Source: Ancalomicrobiaceae bacterium S20 (GTDB taxonomy: Bacteria > Pseudomonadota > Alphaproteobacteria > Rhizobiales > Ancalomicrobiaceae). From it: DNA of 64,000 nucleotides. The position numbers and the translations under genes are program-made. This document shows positions 26,606 to 35,014 of this stretch, piece by piece. Within the stretch, counting starts at the first letter, position 1, and each line of letters begins with the position of its first letter. The notes below the pieces were generated by a model. It saw only the letters and a list, made by a program, of their open reading frames with translations. It was not told where the DNA came from and ran no database searches. The DNA lies in NCBI GenBank assembly GCA_040269895.1, contig CP158568.1, forward strand, positions 4,789,501-4,853,500, in the 5' to 3' direction.

Positions 26606-27295
26606 TCAGCCGGTCCGGCTGCCGCCCTCGACCAGCGAGAACGACCGCAGCGGCCCGATCTGGTCGTCCATGTCCGCGAGCGACCGGAACCGGCGCCAGC
26701 CGGCGATGGTGCGCACGCTGACCGTACCGTCGTCGTGGCGCAGGATCTCGCGGCCGCGATGCCGGTCGGGCGCGCCGGCCGCGCTCGGCTCCGGCGTGGC
26801 GACGTCGAAGATTGCTGCGGCCGCTTCGGCTTCCGCCCAATCGAGCCGCGGGTCGAGCAGCGGGGCAAGCAGTGGGTCGTGGGGCTCGGCCTCGCCCAGC
26901 GCTTCCGACTGCGATTCGGGCGTCCGCGCGGCCACCGACGGTGCGGCTGCCGTCTGCGGCGCGAACCGGTCTTCCGGCGTGACGGTCGGCGGCCGCATCA
27001 CCGGCTCGACCCGTTCGACCGCGGTGTCCGCCTCGTTCGACGTGCCGCGATCGAAGTCCTCGGTCCGCGCGACCAGCCGCGCGGCGATCGCTTCGATCGG
27101 TGTCAGTCGACGATCCAGCCGCTCGAGCATCTGCACGATCCGGCCGAGCGTCAGCAGGCCGGCGGCGACGGCGAGCGCGGTCAGGATCGTGGTCGGACCG
27201 ACCGGCCAGCCGGGCGGCAGGCGGTCCGGCATCAGGCCGGCGCAGGCGGCATAGGCTGCCGCGGCGAGGGCGAGGAGATAGGTCGGCGCTGCCAT
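26606..27295 (-). CDS. Hypothetical membrane protein, two N-terminal helices
   Basis: I do not recognise this 229-residue protein. Two hydrophobic segments (about residues 5-21 and 34-53) are followed by a short charged stretch (QMLERLDRRLTPIEAIAARLVARTEDFDRG), a proline/alanine/glutamate-rich linker, and a C-terminal region (RHRGREILRHDDGTVSVRTIAGWRRFRSLADMDDQIG) that looks like a small folded beta-rich unit. It lies between the CoA ligase gene and livF on the same strand, with gaps of 154 and 172 bp. Composition is coding-like throughout. A shorter start is possible, as the ribosome site is weak. Confidence 0.6.
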   Translation of the reverse strand: MAAPTYLLALAAAAYAACAGLMPDRLPPGWPVGPTTILTALAVAAGLLTLGRIVQMLERLDRRLTPIEAIAARLVARTEDFDRGTSNEADTAVERVEPVMRPPTVTPEDRFAPQTAAAPSVAARTPESQSEALGEAEPHDPLLAPLLDPRLDWAEAEAAAAIFDVATPEPSAAGAPDRHRGREILRHDDGTVSVRTIAGWRRFRSLADMDDQIGPLRSFSLVEGGSRTG

Positions 27296-27467
27296 CGGTC
27301 GGTCCCGCTTCAGGTCGTCCAGGCACGTGAGCCTGCCACCCGATTGGGGCATCAAAACGGGCGGTCGACGGGCGGTCGTTCAAAGAACCGCAAAGCGGGC
27401 GCGACCGCGGCGGGCGCGTCTCGGCGCGGGTCATGGTCTGGGGCTCGGAGCGGGTCATCGGCGGCCC

Positions 27468-28301
27468 TCAGGCGAGCCAGCGCTTGCGGCGCTTGTAGTG
27501 CTTGACGTCCTTGAAGCTCTTGCGGCCGGCCGCCGCGACGCCGAGATAGAATTCCTTGACGTCCTCGTTCTCGCGCAGGCTCGCGGCCTCGCCGTCGAGC
27601 ACGATACGGCCGGATTCCATGATGTAGCCGTAGGTCGCGTGGCGGAGCGCGATGTTGGTGTTCTGCTCGGCGAGCAGGAACGACACGCCCTGTTCGGCAT
27701 TGAGCCGGCCGACGATCTCGAAGATCTCTTCGACGATCTGCGGCGCGAGGCCCATCGACGGCTCGTCGAGCAGGATCATCTCGGGCCGCGACATCAGTGC
27801 GCGACCGATCGCGACCATCTGCTGTTCGCCGCCGGAGGTGTAGCCGGCCTGCGACTGACGTCGCTCGCGCAGGCGCGGGAAGAAGCGGTAGACGGTCTCG
27901 AGATCGTCGCGGATCGCGGCGCGGCCGTCCTTGCGGGTGAAGGCGCCGGTCAGCAGGTTCTCCTCGACCGTCAGATGGCCGAAGCAGTGCCGCCCTTCCA
28001 TGACCTGGATGCAGCCGCGGCGGACCAGATCGTTCGGGGACAGATCCTGCACCTCCTCGCCCTTGAACAGGATCCGTCCCTTGGTGACCTCGCCGCGTTC
28101 GGCGTGCAGCAGGTTCGAGATCGCCTTCAGCGTGGTCGTCTTGCCGGCGCCGTTGGCGCCGAGCAGCGCGACGATGCCGCCCTTGGGCACGGTCAGCGAC
28201 ACGCCCTTCAGGACCAGGATCACGTGGTCGTAGACGACCTCGATATTGTTCACCGCGAGGATCGCGTCTTGCGCAGGGCTGGCTGCGGGCGTCGTGGTCA
28301 T
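27468..28301 (-). CDS. livF: LivF-type ABC importer ATPase
   Basis: The 277-residue protein is one of two ATPases of a branched-chain-type (HAAT family) importer. Walker A GANGAGKTT, the QVMEGRHCFGHLTVEENL region typical of LivF, signature SGGEQQMVAIGRALM, Walker B ILLDEPSMGLAP and the EQNTNIAL switch region are present. It has a basic C-terminal tail (KHYKRRKRWLA). It is separated from the binding-protein gene by a long stem-loop, so its expression may be lower. Confidence 0.94.
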   Translation of the reverse strand: MTTTPAASPAQDAILAVNNIEVVYDHVILVLKGVSLTVPKGGIVALLGANGAGKTTTLKAISNLLHAERGEVTKGRILFKGEEVQDLSPNDLVRRGCIQVMEGRHCFGHLTVEENLLTGAFTRKDGRAAIRDDLETVYRFFPRLRERRQSQAGYTSGGEQQMVAIGRALMSRPEMILLDEPSMGLAPQIVEEIFEIVGRLNAEQGVSFLLAEQNTNIALRHATYGYIMESGRIVLDGEAASLRENEDVKEFYLGVAAAGRKSFKDVKHYKRRKRWLA

Positions 28302-28354
28302 GGGCGGGTTCCGGCTGTGACGGGTTTCCGGCTTCGGCTCCGTGGAGCGGGCGG

Positions 28355-28390
28355 GCGCGCGGCGGGTCAGGGGATCGCCCCGCCGCGCGC
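28355..28390 (-). other. Long stem-loop between binding-protein gene and livF
   Basis: Perfect 12-bp G+C arms (28355-28366 and 28379-28390) enclose a 12-base loop, starting 21 bp after the stop of the binding-protein gene. No T-tract follows on the minus strand. Such structures commonly protect the upstream mRNA or partly terminate transcription, giving more binding protein than ATPase. Confidence 0.65.
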
Positions 28391-28411
28391 TGCGGATCCG
28401 GCTTTTGCGGA

Positions 28412-29734
28412 TCAGCTCTTCGGACAGGCCTCGGTGCGCGCCGGCCAGGGCGCGTTCTTGGTGGTGAAGTCGGTCGCGTCCTTCTCGAGCAGCGGGCGCA
28501 CCTTGTCGCGCATCGGCTCGATCCAGTCGGAGGCCTTCACCCACTTGGTGCCGTCCCACTGCTGGACGTAGACCGCGTGCTCGCCGGAATGGTCGTCGCA
28601 GGTGATCTTCAGCGGCGACATGAAGCCGGCGAGGCCGAGCTCCTTGATGCGCGCCTCGCCGATGTCGAGCGCCTCGAGACCGGCGCGCACGTCGGTCGCG
28701 GTGACGACCTTCTTGCCGGTCAGCTTCTGCGCGGTCGCGATCGCCTCGGCGATCAGCATCGAGTTGTAGACGCCCTTGTTGTAGTTGGTCTCGCCGATCT
28801 TGGCCTTGTCCTTGACGGTGGACTGGCCCTTGTCGAACACCAGCTTCACGATGTCCTGGATCGCCGGATAGTTGGCGCCGACCGCGGTCCAGTTGAGCGA
28901 CATGTAGCCCTTGGCAGCCTGGCCGCCGCCGCGCGCGTCATCCTCGGAGCCGGCCCACCAGACCGAGATGAACTTGTCCATCGGGAAGCCGACCTTGGTC
29001 GCCTCCTTGACCGCGGTCGGGTTCATCGCGCCCCAGCCCCACAGCACGACCCAGTCCGGATTGTCCTGCTGGATCGCCAGCCACTGCGAGGACTGGTCCT
29101 GCATCTTGTCGCCGGGCACCGGGTATTTGGTCAGCTCGAAGCCGTACTGCTTGGCGAGATCCTCGATCAGCGGGATCGGCTCCTTGCCATAGGGCGCGTC
29201 GAGATAGACGTAGCCGATCTTCTTGCCCTTGAGCTTGTCCATGCCGCCGGACTTGGTGCCGATGTATTTCACCGCGACCGAGGCGCCGTCCCAATAGGTC
29301 AGCGGCGGGTTGAACACCCAGGGGAACGATTTGCCGACCGCCGCGGCCGAGAGCCCGTAGGCCATCGACAGGACCGGGATCTTGTCGACAGAGGCCTTCG
29401 GGATCAGCTGCAGCGTGATGCCCGTGGACCACGGATTGTACATCACGGCGCCCTTGCCCTTGGTCGCCTCGTAGCACTCGACGCCCTTCTGCGCCGTGTA
29501 GCCGGTCTCGCACTCCTCGATCACCAGCTTCACGCCGCCGATGCCGCCGTCGCGGGCGTTGAGCATCTTCAGGTAGTCGTGCATGCCGTCGGCGATCGGG
29601 ATGCCGGAGCCGGCATAGGCGCCGGTCCGGTAGGTCAAGAGCGGGATGTAGATCGTGTCCTCGGCGGCCGCCGGCAGGGCGGTCGTCACGACCGCGGCCG
29701 AGACCGCAAGCGTCGAGAGCAGGCTCTTCAGCAT
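28412..29734 (-). CDS. Liv-type ABC importer substrate-binding protein
   Basis: The 440-residue exported protein has a clear signal peptide (residues 1-24, ending LPAAAED) and a type I periplasmic binding fold (Peripla_BP_6). Segments include IPLLTYRTGAYAGSGIPIADGMHDYLKML, VLSMAYGLSAAAVGKSFPWVFN and KIGYVYLDAPYGKEPIPLIEDLA. GGGAGGA lies 6 bases before the ATG at 29734. Its length exceeds that of LivJ (about 365), as in relatives that bind aromatic or other carboxylates; combined with two CoA ligases in the operon, a carboxylic acid ligand is likelier than a branched-chain amino acid. Confidence 0.92.
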   Translation of the reverse strand: MLKSLLSTLAVSAAVVTTALPAAAEDTIYIPLLTYRTGAYAGSGIPIADGMHDYLKMLNARDGGIGGVKLVIEECETGYTAQKGVECYEATKGKGAVMYNPWSTGITLQLIPKASVDKIPVLSMAYGLSAAAVGKSFPWVFNPPLTYWDGASVAVKYIGTKSGGMDKLKGKKIGYVYLDAPYGKEPIPLIEDLAKQYGFELTKYPVPGDKMQDQSSQWLAIQQDNPDWVVLWGWGAMNPTAVKEATKVGFPMDKFISVWWAGSEDDARGGGQAAKGYMSLNWTAVGANYPAIQDIVKLVFDKGQSTVKDKAKIGETNYNKGVYNSMLIAEAIATAQKLTGKKVVTATDVRAGLEALDIGEARIKELGLAGFMSPLKITCDDHSGEHAVYVQQWDGTKWVKASDWIEPMRDKVRPLLEKDATDFTTKNAPWPARTEACPKS

Positions 29735-29800
29735 GGCTATTCCTCCCAATATGCGGGCCGGTTTTCCGGCTCCTGCCGTTGATGCGCGCGTCGCCGGTCC

Positions 29801-30877
29801 TCAGTAGGGGAACGGCCAGACGCGCAGCTTCTGCTTGCCGATCTGCCAGAGCCGGGCGAGGCCGTGCGGCTCGACGATCAGGAACACGACGATCATGGCG
29901 CCGACGATCATCGCGTTGACGTGCTCGATGGTCGCCGACTGGATCTCGATGCCGAAGACGCCGGGGGCGAACTTCAGGATCACCGGCAGCGCCCAGATGA
30001 AGGCGGCGCCGAAATAGCTGCCGATCAGGCTGCCGAGGCCGCCGATGATCGCCATGAACAGGACCTGGAACGACAGCGAGATCGCGAAGGCCGAGGGTTC
30101 GGCCGCGCCGAGCCAGCAGAACACCATCAGCGATCCGGCGACGCCGGCGAGATAGGACGACACCGCGAAGGCGAGCAGCTTGGCCGGCAGCAGCCGCACG
30201 CCCATCAGCTCGGCGGCGATGTCCATGTCGCGCACCATCATCCAGGTGCGGCCGATGCGGCCGTGGACGAGGTTCGAGGTCACCCAGGTGAGACCGACCG
30301 CGAAGACCAGCACGACGAAGTAGGACACGACCGGCTTGGTATCGGGCCCGGTCACCGGAATACCGAACAGGGTCCGGTGCACGGCCTGGATCGCGCCCGA
30401 CGAGCCGTAGTTGGTGAGCCAGCCGATCCGCTCGAAGCACCAGCCGAGGAAGAACTGCGCGGCGAGCGTCGTCACCGCCAGATAGAGGCCCTTGATCCGG
30501 AGCGACGGCAGGCCGAAGACGACACCGATCGCGGCCGAGAAGGCTCCCGATACCAGCATCCAGATCAGGATGTTCACCTCGGGAAAGCTCGTCGTGAGCT
30601 TGTAGGTCGCGAAGGCACCGACGCCCATGAAGGCGCCGGTACCGAGCGAGATCTGTCCCGCGTAGCCGGTCAGCACGTTGAGGCCGATCGTGGCCAGCGC
30701 GAAGACCAGTCCCGGGATCATGATCGACTTCAGCACGAAGTCGTTGGCGGTGAAGGGGATCACGACCGCGGCGAAGAACAGGATCAGCGTGATCCCGAGC
30801 CGGTCTTCCCGGAGCGGGAAGATGCCCATGTCCGCGGCATAGGTCGTCTTGAACTGTCCGGCCTCGCGATAGAGCAT
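29801..30877 (-). CDS. livM: LivM-type ABC importer permease
   Basis: The 358-residue inner-membrane protein has 9-10 hydrophobic helices and the conserved LivM region LNVLTGYAGQISLGTGAFMGVGAF, followed by GLPSLRIKGLYLAVTTLAAQFF and IGRTWMMVRDMDIAAELMGV. The start codon follows the livH stop by 3 bp. It has a 30-residue hydrophilic N-terminal extension before the first helix. Confidence 0.95.
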   Translation of the reverse strand: MLYREAGQFKTTYAADMGIFPLREDRLGITLILFFAAVVIPFTANDFVLKSIMIPGLVFALATIGLNVLTGYAGQISLGTGAFMGVGAFATYKLTTSFPEVNILIWMLVSGAFSAAIGVVFGLPSLRIKGLYLAVTTLAAQFFLGWCFERIGWLTNYGSSGAIQAVHRTLFGIPVTGPDTKPVVSYFVVLVFAVGLTWVTSNLVHGRIGRTWMMVRDMDIAAELMGVRLLPAKLLAFAVSSYLAGVAGSLMVFCWLGAAEPSAFAISLSFQVLFMAIIGGLGSLIGSYFGAAFIWALPVILKFAPGVFGIEIQSATIEHVNAMIVGAMIVVFLIVEPHGLARLWQIGKQKLRVWPFPY

Positions 30878-30880
30878 GTC

Positions 30881-31837
30881 TCAGATCCGTTCGATGATCT
30901 TTTCGCCGAACAGGCCCTGCGGCCGGGCGAGCAGGAAAACGAGGGCGATGGCGTAGGCGAGCCAGCTTTCGATGCCGCCGCCGAGCAGGCGGCCCCAGTA
31001 GAGCTCGCCGACCTTCTCGCCGATACCGATGATCAGGCCGCCGACGATGGCGCCCGGCACCGAGGTGAAGCCGCCGAGGATCAGGACGGGCAGCGCCTTC
31101 AGCGCGATGATCTCGAGATCGAACGAGACCTGGCTCTTGGCGCCCCACATGACGCCGGTGACCAACGCTACGCAGCCGGCGGCGAACCAGACGATGACCC
31201 AGATCTGATTGAGCGAAATGCCGACCGACAGCGCGGCCTGATGGTCGTCGGCGACCGCGCGCAGCGCCCGGCCGATGCGGGTTCTGGCGAAGAACACCGC
31301 CAGGAACGCCACCATCAGGATCGCGACGATCGCCGCCGTCAGGTCGATCTGCTTGATCACCATCGCGCGATCGAACAGCGGCACGCGCCAGACCCCGGTC
31401 GGGATGCCGAGTTCGGGGGCGATCATCACCTTCGGCTCGCCGCCGAAGGTGAGTTCGCCCAGGCCCACCAGAAAGCGGGTCAGACCTATGGTGGCCATGA
31501 GCAGGATGATGTCGGGTTGGTTGACCAGCGGTCTGAGCACCAGCCGCTCGACGCCGGCGGCGAGCAGCCACATGACGCCGAAGGTCAGCGCCACCGCGAT
31601 CCAGGCCGGCACGCCGAGCGCGTGGAAGCCGACCAGCGTCAGGGCCGAGAACACGACCATGATGCCTTGCGCGAAGTTGAAAACGCCCGAGGCCTTGTAG
31701 ATCAGCACGAAGCCGAGCGCGATCAGCGCATAGAGAATGCCCGAGACGAAGCCTTCCCAGATCACCTGGACGAAGAAGGCCGGATTGGCGGCCATCTTCA
31801 GGAACGGCTCGAGAAAGATCGCAGAGAGAAGATCCAT
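30881..31837 (-). CDS. livH: LivH-type ABC importer permease
   Basis: The 318-residue inner-membrane protein shows the LivH pattern: GFVSGILYALIALGFVLIYKASGVFNFAQG near the N-terminus, IGRALRAVADDHQAALSVGI as the coupling region, and GGFTSVPGAIVGGLIIGIGEKVGE. It is encoded 15 bp after livG and forms the permease dimer with the following livM product. Confidence 0.95.
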   Translation of the reverse strand: MDLLSAIFLEPFLKMAANPAFFVQVIWEGFVSGILYALIALGFVLIYKASGVFNFAQGIMVVFSALTLVGFHALGVPAWIAVALTFGVMWLLAAGVERLVLRPLVNQPDIILLMATIGLTRFLVGLGELTFGGEPKVMIAPELGIPTGVWRVPLFDRAMVIKQIDLTAAIVAILMVAFLAVFFARTRIGRALRAVADDHQAALSVGISLNQIWVIVWFAAGCVALVTGVMWGAKSQVSFDLEIIALKALPVLILGGFTSVPGAIVGGLIIGIGEKVGELYWGRLLGGGIESWLAYAIALVFLLARPQGLFGEKIIERI

Positions 31838-31852
31838 GTACCCGTTCCCCCC

Positions 31853-32674
31853 TCAGTGCGACGTGCCGAGATAGGCGTCGATGACGGCCTGGTTCTTTTG
31901 GACTTCGTCCGGCGTGCCGTCCGCGATCTTGCGGCCGTATTCGAGCACGACGACGCGGTCGGAGAGGTCCATGACCACGCCGATGTCATGCTCGATCAGC
32001 GCGATCGTGGTGCCGAACTGTTCGCGCACGTCGATGATGAACCGGCTCATGTCCTCCTTCTCCTCGAGGTTCATGCCGGCCATCGGCTCGTCGAGCAGCA
32101 GGAGTTCCGGTTCCATGGCGAGCGCGCGGCCGAGCTCGACGCGCTTCTTGAGGCCGTAGGGCAGCTTGCCGACCGGCGTCTTGCGGATGTGCTCGATCTC
32201 GAGGAAGTCGATGATCTCCTCGACGCGGCGGCGATGGGCGATCTCTTCCTGAAGCGCCGGGCCGAAGCGTAGGCACTGCCAGAAGAAGCCGCGCGTCATC
32301 TTCAGCGTCCGGCCGGCCATGATGTTGTCGAGCGTGGTCAGGCCCTTGAACAGCGCGACGTTCTGGAACGTCCGCGCGATGCCCTGTGCCGCCGCCTCGG
32401 ACGGTCGCTGGCGCTTGCGGACGGTGCCGCAATAGGTGATCCGGCCCTGCTGCGGGTGATAGAACCCGTTGATGACATTGAGCATCGACGTCTTGCCGGC
32501 GCCGTTCGGGCCGATGATCGCGCGGATCTCGCCCTTGCGGATGTCGAAGGACACGTCGGTCAGCGCCTTCACGCCGCCGAAGGAGAGGCTGACATTGTCG
32601 ACCGCGAGCAGCACCTCGCCGGGGGCGAGGGTGCGGCGGGCGGCGATGTCGCCGGGAGCCACGAAAGCGCTCAT
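31853..32674 (-). CDS. livG: LivG-type ABC importer ATPase
   Basis: The 273-residue protein is the second ATPase of the importer. Walker A GPNGAGKTS, ARTFQNVALFKGLTTLDNIMAGR (a LivG hallmark), Walker B LLLLDEPMAGMN and the switch histidine in LIEHDIGVVMD are present. The signature motif reads LPYGLKKRVELGRAL, the usual LivG variant. Its ATG overlaps the stop of the acyl-CoA synthetase gene by 4 bp (ATGA), so transport and ligase genes are translationally coupled. Confidence 0.95.
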   Translation of the reverse strand: MSAFVAPGDIAARRTLAPGEVLLAVDNVSLSFGGVKALTDVSFDIRKGEIRAIIGPNGAGKTSMLNVINGFYHPQQGRITYCGTVRKRQRPSEAAAQGIARTFQNVALFKGLTTLDNIMAGRTLKMTRGFFWQCLRFGPALQEEIAHRRRVEEIIDFLEIEHIRKTPVGKLPYGLKKRVELGRALAMEPELLLLDEPMAGMNLEEKEDMSRFIIDVREQFGTTIALIEHDIGVVMDLSDRVVVLEYGRKIADGTPDEVQKNQAVIDAYLGTSH

Positions 32675-34653
32675 TCCGCCGCCTCCCTGATGATGTTCGG
32701 AGCCGATGGAGCCGCGACCGTCGCCACGTCGCGGATCTTCACAGTGGCCGAGATCGCGCCCTTGCGGCCGTCCTCGAAGGTGACTTCGGTCGCGACGAAG
32801 CGCTCGGCCGAGCCGTCGTAAAGCGCCTCGATCAGCGGCGCGTAGCGCTCGGCGATGAAGCCGCGGCGGACCTTCTGCGTGCGGGTGAGTTCGCCGTCGT
32901 CGGCGTCGAGCTCCTTGTGCAGGACCAGGAACCGGCGGATCTGCGAGGCGGCCATCATCGGCTCGGCGGCGAGGTCGCGGTTCACCTGGGCGACGTGGCG
33001 CTCGATCATCTCGTAGACCAGCGGGTGGCCGGCAAGCTCCTGATAGGAGGCATAATTGACGTTGTTGCGCTCGGCCCAATTGCCGACCGCGACGAGGTCT
33101 ATGTTGATGAAGACGGTGCAGAAGTCGCGGCCGTGGCCGAAGGCGACGGCCTCCTTGATGTTGGGGAAGAACTTCAGCTTGTTCTCGATGTATTTCGGCG
33201 CAAACAGCGCGCCGTCGTTCAGGCGCCCGACGTCCTTGGCACGGTCGATGATCTTCAGGTGCCCGGTCTTGTCGAAGAAGCCGGCGTCGCCGGAGCGGAC
33301 CCAGCCGTCGGCGGTCTTGGTGTCGGCGGTCGCCTCGTCGTTCTTGTAGTAGGCCTGGAACACGCCGGGGCCGCGATAGAGCACCTCGCCGGTCTCGGAG
33401 ATCTTGATGTCGACGCCCGGCGCCGGCCGGCCGACCGTGTCGGCATAGATCTCGGCGTCCGGCTGCAGCGTGATGTAGACCGCCGCTTCGGTCTGGCCGT
33501 AGAGCTGCTTCAGATTGAGCCCGAGCGAGCGATAGAAGCGGAAGATCTCCGGGCCGATCGCCTCGCCGGCCGTATAGGCGACGCGGATATGGGTGAAGCC
33601 GAATCGGTTCTTCAGCGGGCCGTAGACCAGCCAGTCGCCGAGCTTGTAGACGAGCCGGTCCTTGAGCGCGACCGGCCTGCCGTCGAGGATCGCCTCGCCG
33701 ACACGGTCGGCATGGGCGATGAAGAAGTCGAACATCTTCTTCTTCAGCCGCCCGGCGTCCTCCATGCGCACCATGGTCAGCGTCAGCAGGTTCTCGTAGA
33801 CGCGCGGCGGCGCGAAGGCGTAGGTCGTGCCGACCTCGCGGCGGTCCTCGACGATCGTGTCCGGGCTCTCCGGGCAGTTCACGCAGAAGCCCGTCACATA
33901 GGACTGCGCGTAGGAGAAGATGTGGTCGCCGACCCAGGCGATCGGCAGATAGGCGATCACCTCGTCGGTCTCGTCGAGTCCGTCGAACTCGGCACCGATC
34001 CGGGCGGCGATCACGACATTGTCGAAGGTCAGCATCACGCCCTTCGGGCGGCCGGTGGTGCCGGAGGTGTAGAGGATGACCGCGAGGTCCGAGCCCTTGG
34101 TCGCCTCGATGCCGGCGACCCAATGCACCAGCGCGCCCGGATCGGTATCCATGGTCCTGCGGCCGCGGTCCTGCACCGAGGCGAAGCTGTGCAGGCGGGT
34201 GTGGTCGTAGTTCCGGAGGCCGCGCTCCTCGTCGTAGATGATGTGGCGCAGGCCGGGCAGCCGGTCGGCCACGGAGAGGACCTTGTCGACCTGCTCCTGG
34301 TCCTCGACCACCGCGAGCGCGATCTCCGCATGTTCGAGCACATAGGCCATCTCGTCGGCGACGCTGTCCTTGTAGACCGGCACCGGCACCGCGCCGAGCG
34401 ACTGCACGGCGCAGAAGGTCCAGTAGAGCCGCGGCCGGTTGGCGCCGATCAGCGCAACCTTGTCGCCGGCGGTGACGCCCAGATCGACAAGACCGAGCGC
34501 CAGCGCGCGGATCTCGGCGGCGACCTGCCCCCAGGTCCAGGTCTGCCAGATGCCGAAGTCCTTCTCGCGGATCGCCGGCCGCGATCCACGCGTGGTCTCG
34601 TTGTACAGGAGCAGCTTCGGGAACGTGTCCCGGTCGGCGGCAGCATTCGCCAC
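32671..34653 (-). CDS. AMP-dependent long-chain acyl-CoA synthetase-like protein
   Basis: The 660-residue protein is of the FAA1/long-chain acyl-CoA synthetase type. The AMP-binding motif ILYTSGTTGRPKGVML lies near residue 200; further motifs are YLPIAWVGDHIFSYAQSY, LYGQTEAAVYITLQ, DGWVRSGDAGFFD and the KDVGRLNDGALFAPKYIENKLKFFPNIKEAV hinge region. I place the start at GTG 34653 because GGGAGGA lies 6 bases upstream; an ATG 15 codons earlier would leave that site internal. It is the first gene of the operon and overlaps livG by 4 bp, implying that the imported acid is immediately converted to a CoA thioester. Confidence 0.92.
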   Translation of the reverse strand: MANAAADRDTFPKLLLYNETTRGSRPAIREKDFGIWQTWTWGQVAAEIRALALGLVDLGVTAGDKVALIGANRPRLYWTFCAVQSLGAVPVPVYKDSVADEMAYVLEHAEIALAVVEDQEQVDKVLSVADRLPGLRHIIYDEERGLRNYDHTRLHSFASVQDRGRRTMDTDPGALVHWVAGIEATKGSDLAVILYTSGTTGRPKGVMLTFDNVVIAARIGAEFDGLDETDEVIAYLPIAWVGDHIFSYAQSYVTGFCVNCPESPDTIVEDRREVGTTYAFAPPRVYENLLTLTMVRMEDAGRLKKKMFDFFIAHADRVGEAILDGRPVALKDRLVYKLGDWLVYGPLKNRFGFTHIRVAYTAGEAIGPEIFRFYRSLGLNLKQLYGQTEAAVYITLQPDAEIYADTVGRPAPGVDIKISETGEVLYRGPGVFQAYYKNDEATADTKTADGWVRSGDAGFFDKTGHLKIIDRAKDVGRLNDGALFAPKYIENKLKFFPNIKEAVAFGHGRDFCTVFINIDLVAVGNWAERNNVNYASYQELAGHPLVYEMIERHVAQVNRDLAAEPMMAASQIRRFLVLHKELDADDGELTRTQKVRRGFIAERYAPLIEALYDGSAERFVATEVTFEDGRKGAISATVKIRDVATVAAPSAPNIIREAAE

Positions 34654-35014
34654 GTGTCTTCCTCCCTCGGCGTCAGCGGGGCGGAGCTTCGGCTCCAACT
34701 CCCGCGCACCATGGCCGTTTCGGCTCTGGGCATCAGAATGACATGGCTGACAGGCGCTGCAAGCAGTCCCTTGACAGACACGACGAAGGTTTATCTAATA
34801 CTTTCACCGCCTCTATTCGTGACCGACTGCGATGCAGCGCACAATGTTCTTGTGCGCTGCAGCGAATAGTATGATCGGCATTGGATTGGTGGCCGAATTC
34901 AAAGGGCTGACCGGTATTATCGATCCCGGCCCGTTGTGCCTTCAGCATGGATGCTGGCCGCGATACGCGAGCGTGCGAGGTCCCGGGGCCGCACCGGGGG
35001 CCCAACGCGGCCTC
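34654..35014. other. Intergenic region upstream of acyl-CoA synthetase / liv operon
   Basis: These 361 bp hold no gene. They are the probable promoter region of the minus-strand ligase/liv operon and the trailer of the LysR gene. An A+T-richer block (34780-34920) contains a dense palindromic cluster (34827-34864). Confidence 0.55.
34827..34864 (-). promoter_or_regulatory. Overlapping palindromes upstream of CoA-ligase/liv operon
   Basis: A perfect inverted repeat with 12-bp arms (TGCAGCGCACAA at 34833-34844, TTGTGCGCTGCA at 34850-34861, 5-bp spacer) is overlapped by CTGC-GAT-GCAG (34827-34837) and CGCTGCAGCG (34855-34864). The first smaller motif fits the CTGC-N3-GCAG form described for PhaR, the polyhydroxyalkanoate regulator, but that link is only a resemblance. 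It lies about 175-210 bp before the GTG start of the operon. Confidence 0.5.

Noticed and set aside
29864-32272. An 802-codon open frame on the plus strand
   Set aside because: It is the antisense shadow of livM, livH and livG and consists of charged low-complexity sequence.
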